From contig CAIVEI010000102.1 of assembly GCA_903904835.1 (NCBI GenBank), positions 24,070 to 88,069 of the forward strand: a stretch of 64,000 bases of DNA, written 5' to 3'. A program made the position numbers and the translations under genes. How positions within the stretch are numbered: the stretch's first letter is position 1; every line of letters begins with the position of its first letter. Shown here piece after piece: positions 38,691 to 47,083 of this stretch. This DNA is from an uncultured Schlesneria sp. Its GTDB lineage: Bacteria > Planctomycetota > Planctomycetia > Planctomycetales > Planctomycetaceae. The notes beneath the pieces were generated by a model. That model was not told the DNA's origin, did not search any database, and saw only the letters and a list, made by a program, of their open reading frames with translations.

Positions 38691-39225
38691 TTTGAGCAAC
38701 TATGGCGGCGTTTGCGCAACATTGACGGAAACCAGGCGTTTTTCGATGTTTCGGTGGTACGGACACTTGCGCAACTATGGCCAAGCTTGCGCAACGATGG
38801 TTGCGCGACGCTGGCGAGCCGGTAGCGGAGTCTCCTAGCCTCCGATCTCGAACGACGAAGTCAGTTCGACGTTGACGGAGTTTGAGCAACTCTGGCGGCG
38901 TTTGCGCAACATTGATGGAAAGCAGGCATTTTTCAATGTTTCAGTGGTACGGACACTTGCGCAACTATGGCCAAGCTTGAGCAACGACGGTGCGCGACGC
39001 TGGCCAGCCGGTAGCGGAGTCTTCTAGTCGCCGATCTCGAATGACTAAGGTTGTTCGACATTAACGGTGTTTGCGCAACTATGGGATTTTTGCGAGACAT
39101 TGGTGGAATGCAGGGCTTTTTCGAAATCTCAATGTTACGAACGCTTGCGCAACTATGGACACGCGACTCTGGCAATGCTTGCGCGACATTGGTGCGCGAC
39201 GATGACCGCATTTGCGCAACTATGG
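38691..39225 (+). repeat. Array of TTGCGCAACTATGG motifs in three tandem units of about 190 bp
   Basis: The exact 14-mer TTGCGCAACTATGG occurs at 38767, 38957, 39070, 39145 and 39212, always on the plus strand. At least eight near copies lie between them (for example TTGAGCAACTATGG at 38692, TTGCGCAACGATGG at 38787, TTGCGCGACGCTGG at 38801, TTGAGCAACGACGG at 38977, TTGCGCGACATTGG at 39179). The core TTGCGCAA is its own complement. The array is organised as units starting at 38691, 38881 and 39069; units one and two are closely alike over their whole length, unit three is more diverged. An A/T-rich tract lies just to the left. Confidence 0.9.
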
Positions 39226-39342
39226 AGCCCCTTCGAATTCTCAAAGCAAGAACAGGCTGGTGTCGAGTCTTCGAGACCCCAGCCGAAACGGCTAGAAAGT
39301 TGACCAGAAGTGAGTAGGCCATGAAAACGAATCCATGCCATG

Positions 39343-39443
39343 AATTATCCACTCTTGAGGAATTTGGCGTCGGAAATGACGCAGAGTTCCTTAGGTAAAT
39401 GGAGCGGAAGCTCCTGGCGAGCCGCCTGCGGCGGCTCAGTACT
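39343..39443 (+). repeat. Dispersed repeat, family D, copy 1
   Basis: About 100 bases ending in GAGCCGCCTGCGGCGGCTC, a strong hairpin, preceded by ATGGAGCGGAAGCTCCTGGC. A diverged copy in the same orientation lies at 58657-58760, where the same order of blocks (GGAACTTGGCTTCGGAAA, ATGGAGCGGGAGGTCCTG, GCGGCTCATCA) is seen. Both copies are in spacers. Confidence 0.75.
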
Positions 39444-39520
39444 TTCTCAAAACTACTCTCTGCCGCTTCGGCCCGCCCACCAAAACTTCAAACAAAGCCA
39501 TGATCGAACTCGTCAAAAAA

Positions 39521-39600
39521 GTTGGCCAAGTTGGCAAAGTTGACCAACATCCGTGTTTTATAGGCGTTTTCCAGGTTTGAACTTGGCCAACGTTGTCAAA
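39521..39600. repeat. TTGGCCAA-type nonamer repeat with inverted copy
   Basis: Three 9-base units in a row (GTTGGCCAA, GTTGGCAAA, GTTGACCAA; 39521-39547), then AACTTGGCCAACGTTGTCAA in the opposite sense at 39580-39599. TTGGCCAA is palindromic, like the TTGCGCAA core of the neighbouring array. Confidence 0.7.
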
Positions 39601-40081
39601 TTCCTTCGTTTTTGCGATCTCTTCGGCTCGTCCGCCGTATCGTCCAAACGCATCGTTTAACCGCGCCTCGAAGAGAAGCGAGTTATCCGGAGCAAGGAAC
39701 GAAACCCGAGACGACATTCGCAAAATCGCCGCCGAAACCAAATCGCAGCGAAGTTCGTAAGTAAGCGACTGATCTCCGAACCGCCTGCGCCGTTGGCTTC
39801 GGGTAAAGCGACCAGAAAACATCCCTCATTTTCATTAAATCAGTATGCGACATAAAAATACAAGAGTTTATGTCGAATGTCAATAGGCCTCCGTGAGTCG
39901 TTTCTTAACGTTTGGAATGTGCTCCTTGATTCTGTTTGCGGAATGGTTCCTGCGCTTCCGATCGCCTTTACGCCAAAGGCGTTGCCTATCAAAGACCATG
40001 TTGTTACGGCGCAGGCTAACGGGAGATACTGGTTCTATCAGGCTGACGAGGTCCTGAAACGCCAATCATCGGTTAGATCGA

Positions 40082-41023
40082 TCATCCCTCAATCTTCTGC
40101 ATCACTTCGCGGACTCGTCGTTGTGTTTCTTCATAGACGCATGATGGCTTGAGAGCTTCGAGGACCGTTTCAATGTCTCGCCGCGCTTCGAGTTGCGAGA
40201 TCAGAAAGTTAATCGCTGAAGGATCGCGTGACAGGCCGATGCTGATCAGCAGCGACCGCTGTTGATCTTTATTCCCTGTGCGCTTTAATGCATTGATTAA
40301 CGCTTCGACGGCCGCTGGCTTGCCGCATACGCCGAGAGCGGCGGCGGCTTCATAGACGACGTTTTCTGTCGGGTTCGACAGGAACTCGGCGACGAGCGGG
40401 ATCGAACGCTGCGTTGCGAGGTCGAGCAGGCCCGACATACATGTTCCCATGACTTCTGCTTCGGGATCGCCAGACAGAAGTTTGAGTCGCAGTAATGGGA
40501 TGGCTGATTCGTGCCGGGTGTCGGTTATTGCTTTGACGGCATTGATTCGATCGGATCGCGAACCTTGCAGGTAATCAACAAACGCGGTCAGCTTGTCGAC
40601 GATTCGCAGTTGCTGCGACCGTGCGATGGCGAATGCGCAGCCAGCTCGCACATTTTCTGCGGTATCTTGCGCGTCCGGCCAGCCAGGTTCGATCTGACGA
40701 TACTGAATGGCGGTCAGGTAAAACTCGGAATCGTCGTGATTTAAGTTTCCCAGGGTTTCGATAATCGCCGTTTTTGCCGTGCAACCTTTATCCGCTTTGA
40801 CCGGGTCAGCATGCTCGATCAACCGATTCCAGGCGGCCTGTAATTCCGACTCTAACTCCGTGACTTCGAACTCGCCGATTAACTTAGCTGCCTCGGCAAT
40901 CACGAGGTTTGTTTTGTCGGCAAGATATTTGATCGCGGTTTCGCGGATTTTTTCCGGGTCGCCTTCGGTGCGAACTTCGCGCAGGATGCGAAGTTTTTCA
41001 TCAATCGATTGGCGGGGTCGCAT
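40082..41023 (-). CDS. HEAT-repeat protein
   Basis: A 313-residue cytoplasmic protein (no signal peptide) built of helical HEAT-like repeats, for example YEAAAALGVCGKPAAVEALI and RINAVKAITDTRHESAIPLL. Proteins of this type are scaffolds for protein binding. ATG at 41023. It is next to the toxin-antitoxin remnants on the same strand. Function unknown. Confidence 0.8.
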   Translation of the reverse strand: MRPRQSIDEKLRILREVRTEGDPEKIRETAIKYLADKTNLVIAEAAKLIGEFEVTELESELQAAWNRLIEHADPVKADKGCTAKTAIIETLGNLNHDDSEFYLTAIQYRQIEPGWPDAQDTAENVRAGCAFAIARSQQLRIVDKLTAFVDYLQGSRSDRINAVKAITDTRHESAIPLLRLKLLSGDPEAEVMGTCMSGLLDLATQRSIPLVAEFLSNPTENVVYEAAAALGVCGKPAAVEALINALKRTGNKDQQRSLLISIGLSRDPSAINFLISQLEARRDIETVLEALKPSCVYEETQRRVREVMQKIEG

Positions 41024-41070
41024 CCGTTGTCACTGAATCCAAGTTGACTTTGTCAGCATCCTGTCTCTCA

Positions 41071-41401
41071 TCATAGATTGCCAAGATCATCGGAAGACAA
41101 TTCCTGCTGGTCCGGCCCACGCAAATGAGTGACAATGACGCAATCATTTTCCGTGTAGAAAAATGGCACGGAAGACTCGACCGTTCCGAGTCCCAAAAAA
41201 CGCGTTTCTCAATTCTTTTTCGCAAAACTCGTCTTCAACTGCGAGAGGAAAAGACTCAGGACTGGTCGAAAGCTGTTTGAGAACACGATCTAATGCATCC
41301 AGCCATGAAAAGGCGCCTGTCACGGATCGTTCCGCGATCCAATCTGCGATTTCATTTTGATTACGGACGGCTTCGGCCGTTAGTCGGACACGAAACTTCA
41401 T
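41071..41401 (-). pseudogene. ParE/RelE-family toxin, frameshifted in a homopolymer
   Basis: The first frame gives a normal ParE start (MKFRVRLTAEAVRNQNEIAD, and later GAFSWLDALDRVLKQLSTSP) but stops early at 41144 after VFRAIFLHGK. Removing one base from the run of five A at 41159-41163 restores a typical toxin C-terminus: RAIFYTENDCVIVTHLRGPD and on to a stop at 41071, giving 109 residues in all. The family acts on DNA gyrase or on ribosome-bound mRNA. Its start overlaps the antitoxin stop (ATGA). As written the toxin is truncated and probably inactive, unless the extra base is a sequence error or is skipped in translation. Confidence 0.85.
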
Positions 41402-41646
41402 TTGGAATTCTGTAACCGAGACCGTGTTTCGTGAATCGCCTGATCCGCATCGACCACGCGCCCGGCTTTGGCGTCGTCAAGTCCCCGCGCCAGTGATAAC
41501 AGGCTTTGTTCAAGTGACTGCTTTGCCGGGCGAGACGCGCGCCAGCGCCGAAAGAGATCTTCCAACAAAAGATCGGCTGCCTCCCCTCGGGATTGCTCAA
41601 GGACGAACTCGCGAAATGCTTCGACTTCTTCAATCACCGTACTCAT
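41398..41646 (-). CDS. Antitoxin partner of the ParE-like toxin
   Basis: An 82-residue acidic-then-basic protein (MSTVIEEVEAFREFVLEQSR, ending in AIHETRSRLQNSK) directly upstream of the toxin gene, overlapping it by four bases. Size, position and coupling fit an antitoxin of a type II module, probably of the addiction-module-component group; sequence alone does not settle the family. ATG at 41646 is preferred to one ten codons earlier. Confidence 0.72.
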   Translation of the reverse strand: MSTVIEEVEAFREFVLEQSRGEAADLLLEDLFRRWRASRPAKQSLEQSLLSLARGLDDAKAGRVVDADQAIHETRSRLQNSK

Positions 41647-41773
41647 GCGAGATACCCTATCACACGGGACGCGCAACCTCCGTTGCTATTTATACCGTTA
41701 TGTCACTCAGGCTGGCAAATGCGTGTTTACCCAGCGATCCAGAACGTGGATTGTAAAGCTTGCTTTATTACAC

Positions 41774-41850
41774 ATAAGTCCCATCCGTCCCATTTCTTCG
41801 AAGGGCGAGAATGGGACTGATAGGACCTATGGGACTTATACGACTTATAA
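41774..41850. repeat. Nonamer repeat (ATAGGWCYY family), copy 2, inverted pair
   Basis: Left arm ATAAGTCCCATCCGTCCCAT and right arm with AATGGGACT, GATAGGACC, TATGGGACT, TATACGACT as successive 9-base units in the opposite sense. It can fold into a long imperfect hairpin. It lies just past the stop of the glutamate dehydrogenase gene, where it could act as a terminator or 3' stabiliser. Related to the array at 10028-10082. Confidence 0.75.
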
Positions 41851-41865
41851 AAACTATTCGGTTCT

Positions 41866-43092
41866 TTAAGACACGCCGGCCAATTCGGTTGCCTTCGCGA
41901 CCCGATCGATTCCCAGAATATAGGCTGCTGTTCTCATGGTGACTTTGCGTTCTTCGGCGATTTTCCAGACTTCGTCGAAGGCGGCCGTCATCTTGATTTC
42001 CAGCTTGCCTCGAATTTCTTCCAGTGGCCAGTGGACGACCGAACGATTCTGGACCCATTCAAAGTAGCTGACCGTCACACCTCCCGCATTGGCCAGAATG
42101 TCTGGAACTACCAAAATCCCTTTCTCGTGGAAAATCTCGTCGGCTTCGGGGGTTGTTGGGTCGTTTGCCGCTTCGACGATGTATTTTGCTTTGACGAGCG
42201 GGGCGGTCTTTGCCGTCAACTGACCACCCAATGCGGCAGGGATCAGCAGATCACATTTGGTACCGAAAAGTTGCTCGTTGCTAAGTGGCTCTGTCCCCGG
42301 AAACCCCTGGACACCGTTATTGTTCTTGGAATATTCGAGCAATTTTGGAACGTCGATCCCCTTGGGGTTCCCACATCCACCTCGCACATCCGTGATCGCA
42401 ACGAGGACTGCGCCGCGTTCGTGAAGAAACTTTGCGGTGAACGAACCGACGTTCCCGAAGCCTTGCAGAGCGACTTTCTTTCCCTTTAATGACTTCCCCA
42501 ATTGATGGAACAGTCGGTCGGCGACGATCACGACGCCCCGTCCGGTTGCTTCTTCACGGCCTTCGCAGCCATGCAGTTCAAGTGGCTTTCCGGTGACACA
42601 GGCGGGTTGAAACCCGTGGTACTTTTGATATTGGTTCATGAACCAGGCCATCACCTGGCCGTTCGTTCCCATGTCCGGAGCCGGGATATCGCTATCGGGG
42701 CCAACCATGTCATGGATCTGATCGACAAACTTACGGGTTAGTCGTTCGAGTTCACCTTTGCTCAGGCTGCGTGGATCGACGGCAATGCCTCCTTTGGCAC
42801 CTCCATAGGGCAGATCAACAACAGCGGTTTTCCATGTCATCAATTGAGCGAGCGTCTGAACTTCTTCGTCATCGACCTGAGGATGGTATCGAAGACCTCC
42901 CTTCATCGGGCCTCGCGCGCTGTCATGTTGAACGCGGTAACCGACGAAGGTCCCGATCTCGCCATTATCCAGGCGAATGGCAAGTTGCACTTTCACGTCA
43001 CGCTCGGGAGTGAGCATTCGCGTTCTCATCCGATCAGAAATTTTCAGGTGATCGGCGGCAGTGTGAAAATAGATCTCGGATTTCGTCGTCAT
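41866..43092 (-). CDS. Glu/Leu/Phe/Val dehydrogenase family protein (glutamate dehydrogenase)
   Basis: A 408-residue enzyme that interconverts glutamate and 2-oxoglutarate plus ammonia. Blocks seen: KGGLRYHP (substrate lysine), PYGGAKGGI (catalytic lysine region), PAPDMGTN, and the NAD(P) loop GFGNVGSF. The ATG at 43092 gives a normal N-terminus ([18 protein letters not shown]) with weak GGAA upstream; the longer frame has no support. It links nitrogen and carbon metabolism. Coenzyme preference cannot be told. Confidence 0.92.
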   Translation of the reverse strand: MTTKSEIYFHTAADHLKISDRMRTRMLTPERDVKVQLAIRLDNGEIGTFVGYRVQHDSARGPMKGGLRYHPQVDDEEVQTLAQLMTWKTAVVDLPYGGAKGGIAVDPRSLSKGELERLTRKFVDQIHDMVGPDSDIPAPDMGTNGQVMAWFMNQYQKYHGFQPACVTGKPLELHGCEGREEATGRGVVIVADRLFHQLGKSLKGKKVALQGFGNVGSFTAKFLHERGAVLVAITDVRGGCGNPKGIDVPKLLEYSKNNNGVQGFPGTEPLSNEQLFGTKCDLLIPAALGGQLTAKTAPLVKAKYIVEAANDPTTPEADEIFHEKGILVVPDILANAGGVTVSYFEWVQNRSVVHWPLEEIRGKLEIKMTAAFDEVWKIAEERKVTMRTAAYILGIDRVAKATELAGVS

Positions 43093-43212
43093 TATTGTTT
43101 CCAGGGGAATGAGGTTGGTTGGGATTGAATGAAGATTTACCAAACTGGCGAAAGAAAGACACGCGACGAGGTGGTTCGTTTTTGTTGGATTGGATTTTTG
43201 CCTGAAGATGAT

Positions 43213-43243
43213 GTGGGTTAGCACGGGCTAAAGCTCATGCTAC
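43213..43243. repeat. Dispersed palindromic repeat, family B, copy 2
   Basis: A hairpin (TAGCA outer arm, GGGCT and AGCTC inner arms, TGCTA closing) related to 7798-7832. It lies in the spacer between the SGNH-like gene and the glutamate dehydrogenase gene. Confidence 0.6.
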
Positions 43244-43263
43244 GAGACGACGTGCGTCCTTCG

Positions 43264-44580
43264 TCATCTCAATTGGCGGTTATGCGCTGGCTCGAAGCGA
43301 TTGATATTCGATCGTTCTCCACTGGCCGGTTGAACGGAGTCGTCGCGTCGTTTTTCACGGCTGATAGGCTGTTCGTTCTGGTAGAAATAGCCAGGATTCC
43401 ACGGTCCAGGAACTTGCTGTAAAAAGCAATCGGCGACCAGATCGGCCATTCGCTGATGTCCTGTCGGAGACCAGCGCGGTGCGTAGCGCAGGAAATTGGA
43501 TTCCGCGTCTTTTCCGGGTGTCATCACCATTGATCCATCGACAAAAGGGATCTGTTCTCGCTCTGCATAACTCGCCAGTAAATCGAACGGTGCTCGATTG
43601 AGATAGCAGGCATCCTGAGCCACTCCGGCGGCCAGGCGAACTCCTTGGCCCCGACTGCACTTTGCCGAGACTTGCCATGGTTTTGGTGATGTCATGAGCA
43701 CGAACTGGATGTTTTCAGCTTCACACAGTTGAAACAGGTGATTGATAGGCTCAGCGGCGTGGCGGAACGAAAGGTTTTTTTCAGGCCGTTCGTCGCGAAG
43801 CCAGGCATAGGGGTTGGTATCAACATCCCGGCTGACAGCTTTTTGCTGAGCCAATTGTTGCTTCCATTCGACGCTCAAGGAATTCAGGGCCCAATCCATC
43901 AGGCGGAAATGTTGTCGCCAGACATCGTGTGGTCGTTCCTTCTTCGAGGTATCCAATTTCGCGTGCGGGCACGACTGCGGAATACCAGTCTCGTCGCATC
44001 GAGCTCGACGGCGAATCTGCTGGTCCTCCGAAACATCAGACCAGTCGAAATGCAACAAAACAATATCTGGTTTCAACACCAGCAAACGCTGTTTGAAAAA
44101 AAGATATTCCGTCAAAGGGCAATGTCCTGGAATCCCCGCATTGACGACTTCGATTCTCGCTGCAGAACGCTGTTGCAACTGCTGTTGAAGGAGAGTGCAG
44201 AAATGATCCGTATCGTCGGTTTCCGGAGCGTAAATTGTTTCGTCACCCAGCACGACAATTCGGCAGACGTTTTGCGGTTTGGGGATCGCCAGTTCGGGGC
44301 CGCGCAGCCTGAGGCTGTTGGTACGAACCTCCACGCTCGAATTGGAGTCACGGCATTCCACGTGAGCGACAGCCATCGGCTTCAGCTCCTGGTAGAATGA
44401 CCTGGAAGGCTCGCTCAGTTTGGATGTGTCGCTGCAAACGCCATCAGACATCGAACAGATTTTGTCGCCCGTCGACGCTTCGTATGTGCGCACCGCGACT
44501 TCAGCTCCACAGACCAGCAGGATGAGTAGTGAAGCTGCAAAGGTCACTCGACGAACTAAAGTCAGTCCAGCGCGGAACAT
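43264..44580 (-). CDS. SGNH/GDSL-hydrolase-fold protein with altered block I
   Basis: A 438-residue protein with one N-terminal membrane helix (residues about 12-28, VTFAASLLILLVCGAEV) and an SGNH-type domain outside. The block with the nucleophile reads VVLGDETIYAPE (Gly112-Asp113-Glu114), so the usual serine of GDS is replaced. Later blocks are present: NAGIPGHCPLTEY, PDIVLLHFDWSD and WSPTGHQ with the usual histidine. Family members remove acetyl or acyl groups from glycans, but the missing serine makes this one either inactive or using another residue. Its partner is unknown. Confidence 0.75.
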   Translation of the reverse strand: MFRAGLTLVRRVTFAASLLILLVCGAEVAVRTYEASTGDKICSMSDGVCSDTSKLSEPSRSFYQELKPMAVAHVECRDSNSSVEVRTNSLRLRGPELAIPKPQNVCRIVVLGDETIYAPETDDTDHFCTLLQQQLQQRSAARIEVVNAGIPGHCPLTEYLFFKQRLLVLKPDIVLLHFDWSDVSEDQQIRRRARCDETGIPQSCPHAKLDTSKKERPHDVWRQHFRLMDWALNSLSVEWKQQLAQQKAVSRDVDTNPYAWLRDERPEKNLSFRHAAEPINHLFQLCEAENIQFVLMTSPKPWQVSAKCSRGQGVRLAAGVAQDACYLNRAPFDLLASYAEREQIPFVDGSMVMTPGKDAESNFLRYAPRWSPTGHQRMADLVADCFLQQVPGPWNPGYFYQNEQPISREKRRDDSVQPASGERSNINRFEPAHNRQLR

Positions 44581-44836
44581 ATACGTCTCGCGACCGAGAT
44601 CGAGGCATTCATCGAAAGTTCATTTCGACCTCTTATCCCGGTTTAAAAATCTCCCCACCCGATGCGGCGGCATGCTAGCCAGACTGGGAAAACCAGACAA
44701 TACGGGTTTGTGCAAAGAGCTAACGGAGCAAAGCGAGGGGACAGACCCATTCTCATGGGCAAACCATGAATCAGACTTAAGCGACCCCATTGAGATTCGT
44801 GTTTTTCGCCTTGAAAATGCGTCAGTCCCCGGCCCG

Positions 44837-47083
44837 TCAACGAATCACTCGTGGCACCAGGCATTGATCGATTTGATTTCGCAGGCGAATTGCATCCAGA
44901 TCCGTCTTGTTTTCACGCAAGGAGGCGTTGATCTGTTGTCGAGCTTTGACAAAATTCCCCTGCTGATAGTCTTGGCACGCTCGATCATAGTGTGCCCGTG
45001 CAAGGTTATGGCGACTCTTTGGACTCTGCCTATCACGGAATTCGGCCGCTCGTTCTTCGGCGGCATGTTCGAGACATTTCCCTTCCGCTTCGCTGTCGCA
45101 ATCGATGACAATCTTTGGCGTAACAAGAACAATCAGTTCCGTCCGCTGAAGGCGTTCACGTTTGCTACGGAATGGAATGCCGATCACAGGGATCGCGCCG
45201 ACGCCAGGAAGTCGGTTTGTCGTATCGGTTCCCTGTTCAGCGATCAGGCCGCCAATCGCAACAGTGGCCCCGTCGCGAATCATGACCTGGGTTGTCAATT
45301 CCGCAGTCGTTTGAACAGGTTGCCGTGACCGTTTCGCCGCCGTGGCGGAACTTCGTTCCGGATGAATGTCTAATCGGATAAATCCGTCAGCAGAAACGGA
45401 AGGTCGCAAGATCAGCCGAGTTCCTGCGTCCATGAAGCGAACTTCGCTTCCCGCTTGCGACTGATATCCGATCCGGTCGCCGATCAACATCTCGGCTCGA
45501 TGTTTGTTGAGAACTTGAATCCGTTGCGAGGTAACAACGCTCGTATCCGCAAGTCGTTCGCAAGATTTGATGAACGTAGGGATACTGCATGACAGACGAG
45601 CCTGTTTTAGTCCCCCTTCAGCCATTGAAACGCCTGAATCTCGATGACACGGAAGCTGGCTCAGGTCAATTCCCTGCTGGATTCCATCGGACAGCCTGAC
45701 GCTGAGGATTTTTGCCTCGATACTGACCTGGAGAGGTGGGACGTCCACATCCACGAGAATCTGGTCAATCTGATCCAGAACTTCGGGGACATCCTGGACA
45801 ATGACCGTATCCCGCTGAGCCGTCGCATCACAGGCAGACAGTCCGTCGGCATCTGCGAGTCCTGCCAGGTCAGGTGACGTTGCTGAATGTCGACCGTCAC
45901 TCGATAGGAGCGGTTCGATCAAGCCGATCAATTCGACTGCACTCAGAAAATTTGGACGATAGATTTTCACGATCAGCTTGCGGTTCTGGTGTTTTCGACG
46001 AGCTGTTTCCGCCAACGTGCGGACGATAATAATGTTGTCGTCGCGCTCGATCACGTAATCTTGTGACGCAATGATCGCCTTGAGAGCGGCGTCGATTCGG
46101 ACATCGCGTAAATTCAAAGAGATTCGTCCCTGAATCTCAGGACTCGGGATAATGCTGATTTGAGCCACTTCGCTCAGTTTTGCGAAGACGTGTCGGATAT
46201 CAGCATCATCAGCACTGATCAAGAATGTTTCAGGCGCATTGAGTTCTGTCGACCGCCGGATACGGATCGGTGATTCATCATCATAGGGACGGTCTGCGGG
46301 CAAGGGGGCTGGGACCTCGACCATCGGTGTTTCTTCGGGCAAAGTATCGAATGAATTTGGTAAGTCTTCCGCGATCAACGTCGGAGGCTGAGGATCAAAT
46401 GCGGGCGCTTTGGTGCAGGGAACCGATGTCAGTTCAGGACTTGCCGAATCGCTCGATGGTCGCTCATTAAGTTTTGTGATCACATCAAGCAATTTTGTCT
46501 GGCGGGCAATTTCTTCGGCCTGCTGCTGGCGCTGCTGAGTCGTCAACCGATCGAGTTGTTGCCGTACATCGGTCAGTTGTGATTCGAGACGACGAGCTGA
46601 CTGGGCGGTCAGAGTGTCTTCTTCGTCATCAACAGGGCGGAAGATGATTGGAGGAAGTTCTTCAAACTCCGGTTGAAAACGCGGGCTGGTCGAGTTGGTT
46701 GTGTTGGTCGACGCGACCGTGGCCGATTCCGAAACGACCGTCGGTTCGATCGGCTTCCGTCTGGTCACGGAGCCAGTGAAATTCACCTGCGGCAAGGGAG
46801 TGTGATCGATTTCCGAGGGAGTGATTTCCTGGATTTGGATTGTTGACAGACGAGCAGGTATTGGACGGGAAGCTGTCTGTGTTTTCGGTTCTTGGGACTT
46901 CGGTTCTTGGGACTTGGTAAGCGAACCTTTTGCGAACTTGGCCCATCGAGGGTGGGCGGTCGATTGCAGTTGACGCGTTCGGATTGCACCAAACATCAAG
47001 ACAGCGATGGGTAGTCCAATCGCCAGTACCATCGCCCAGAAGGCAGTTTCGAAAGGGGTACGTGGGCGTCGTGGACTCGGCAT
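44837..47083 (-). CDS. Secretin (GspD/PilQ family) with membrane-anchored N-terminus
   Basis: A 748-residue outer-membrane-pore-type protein. Near the N-terminus is one hydrophobic helix (AFWAMVLAIGLPIAVLMF) in place of a cleavable signal, a long low-complexity, coiled-coil region (QLTDVRQQLDRLTTQQ), then STN (ISLNLRDVRIDAALKAII), N-type repeats (RPNFLSAVELIGLIEPLL) and the secretin core with VAIGGLIAE and LPGVGAIPVIGIPFRS, ending RTELIVLVTPKIV. A short TPR-like tail follows. Secretins are the outer-membrane gates of type II, type IV pilus and type III systems, but no other secretion gene is in the window. The ATG at 47083 is preferred to one seven codons earlier. Confidence 0.88.
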   Translation of the reverse strand: MPSPRRPRTPFETAFWAMVLAIGLPIAVLMFGAIRTRQLQSTAHPRWAKFAKGSLTKSQEPKSQEPKTQTASRPIPARLSTIQIQEITPSEIDHTPLPQVNFTGSVTRRKPIEPTVVSESATVASTNTTNSTSPRFQPEFEELPPIIFRPVDDEEDTLTAQSARRLESQLTDVRQQLDRLTTQQRQQQAEEIARQTKLLDVITKLNERPSSDSASPELTSVPCTKAPAFDPQPPTLIAEDLPNSFDTLPEETPMVEVPAPLPADRPYDDESPIRIRRSTELNAPETFLISADDADIRHVFAKLSEVAQISIIPSPEIQGRISLNLRDVRIDAALKAIIASQDYVIERDDNIIIVRTLAETARRKHQNRKLIVKIYRPNFLSAVELIGLIEPLLSSDGRHSATSPDLAGLADADGLSACDATAQRDTVIVQDVPEVLDQIDQILVDVDVPPLQVSIEAKILSVRLSDGIQQGIDLSQLPCHRDSGVSMAEGGLKQARLSCSIPTFIKSCERLADTSVVTSQRIQVLNKHRAEMLIGDRIGYQSQAGSEVRFMDAGTRLILRPSVSADGFIRLDIHPERSSATAAKRSRQPVQTTAELTTQVMIRDGATVAIGGLIAEQGTDTTNRLPGVGAIPVIGIPFRSKRERLQRTELIVLVTPKIVIDCDSEAEGKCLEHAAEERAAEFRDRQSPKSRHNLARAHYDRACQDYQQGNFVKARQQINASLRENKTDLDAIRLRNQIDQCLVPRVIR

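Larger units (their letters stand above)
38349..40081. other. Gene-free 1.7-kb spacer with several repeat sets
   Basis: No convincing gene on either strand; the open frames that cross it are built from the repeats. From left to right: an A/T-rich tract (38575-38615), the TTGCGCAA array (38691-39225), a dispersed repeat of family D (39343-39443), and a set of GTTGGCCAA-type nonamers (39521-39547) with an inverted copy near 39581. The remainder to 40081 shows nothing recognisable. Confidence 0.75.

Noticed and set aside
38686..39352. Open frames on both strands across the TTGCGCAA array (with repeated AIVAQ, LAQLW or CATL strings)
   Set aside because: Their residues simply translate the DNA repeats in several frames; there is no ribosome-binding site or domain, so they are not treated as genes.
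38349..40081. CRISPR array
   Set aside because: Repeat units are about 190 bp and related throughout, with no constant repeat and unique spacers, and there are no cas genes.
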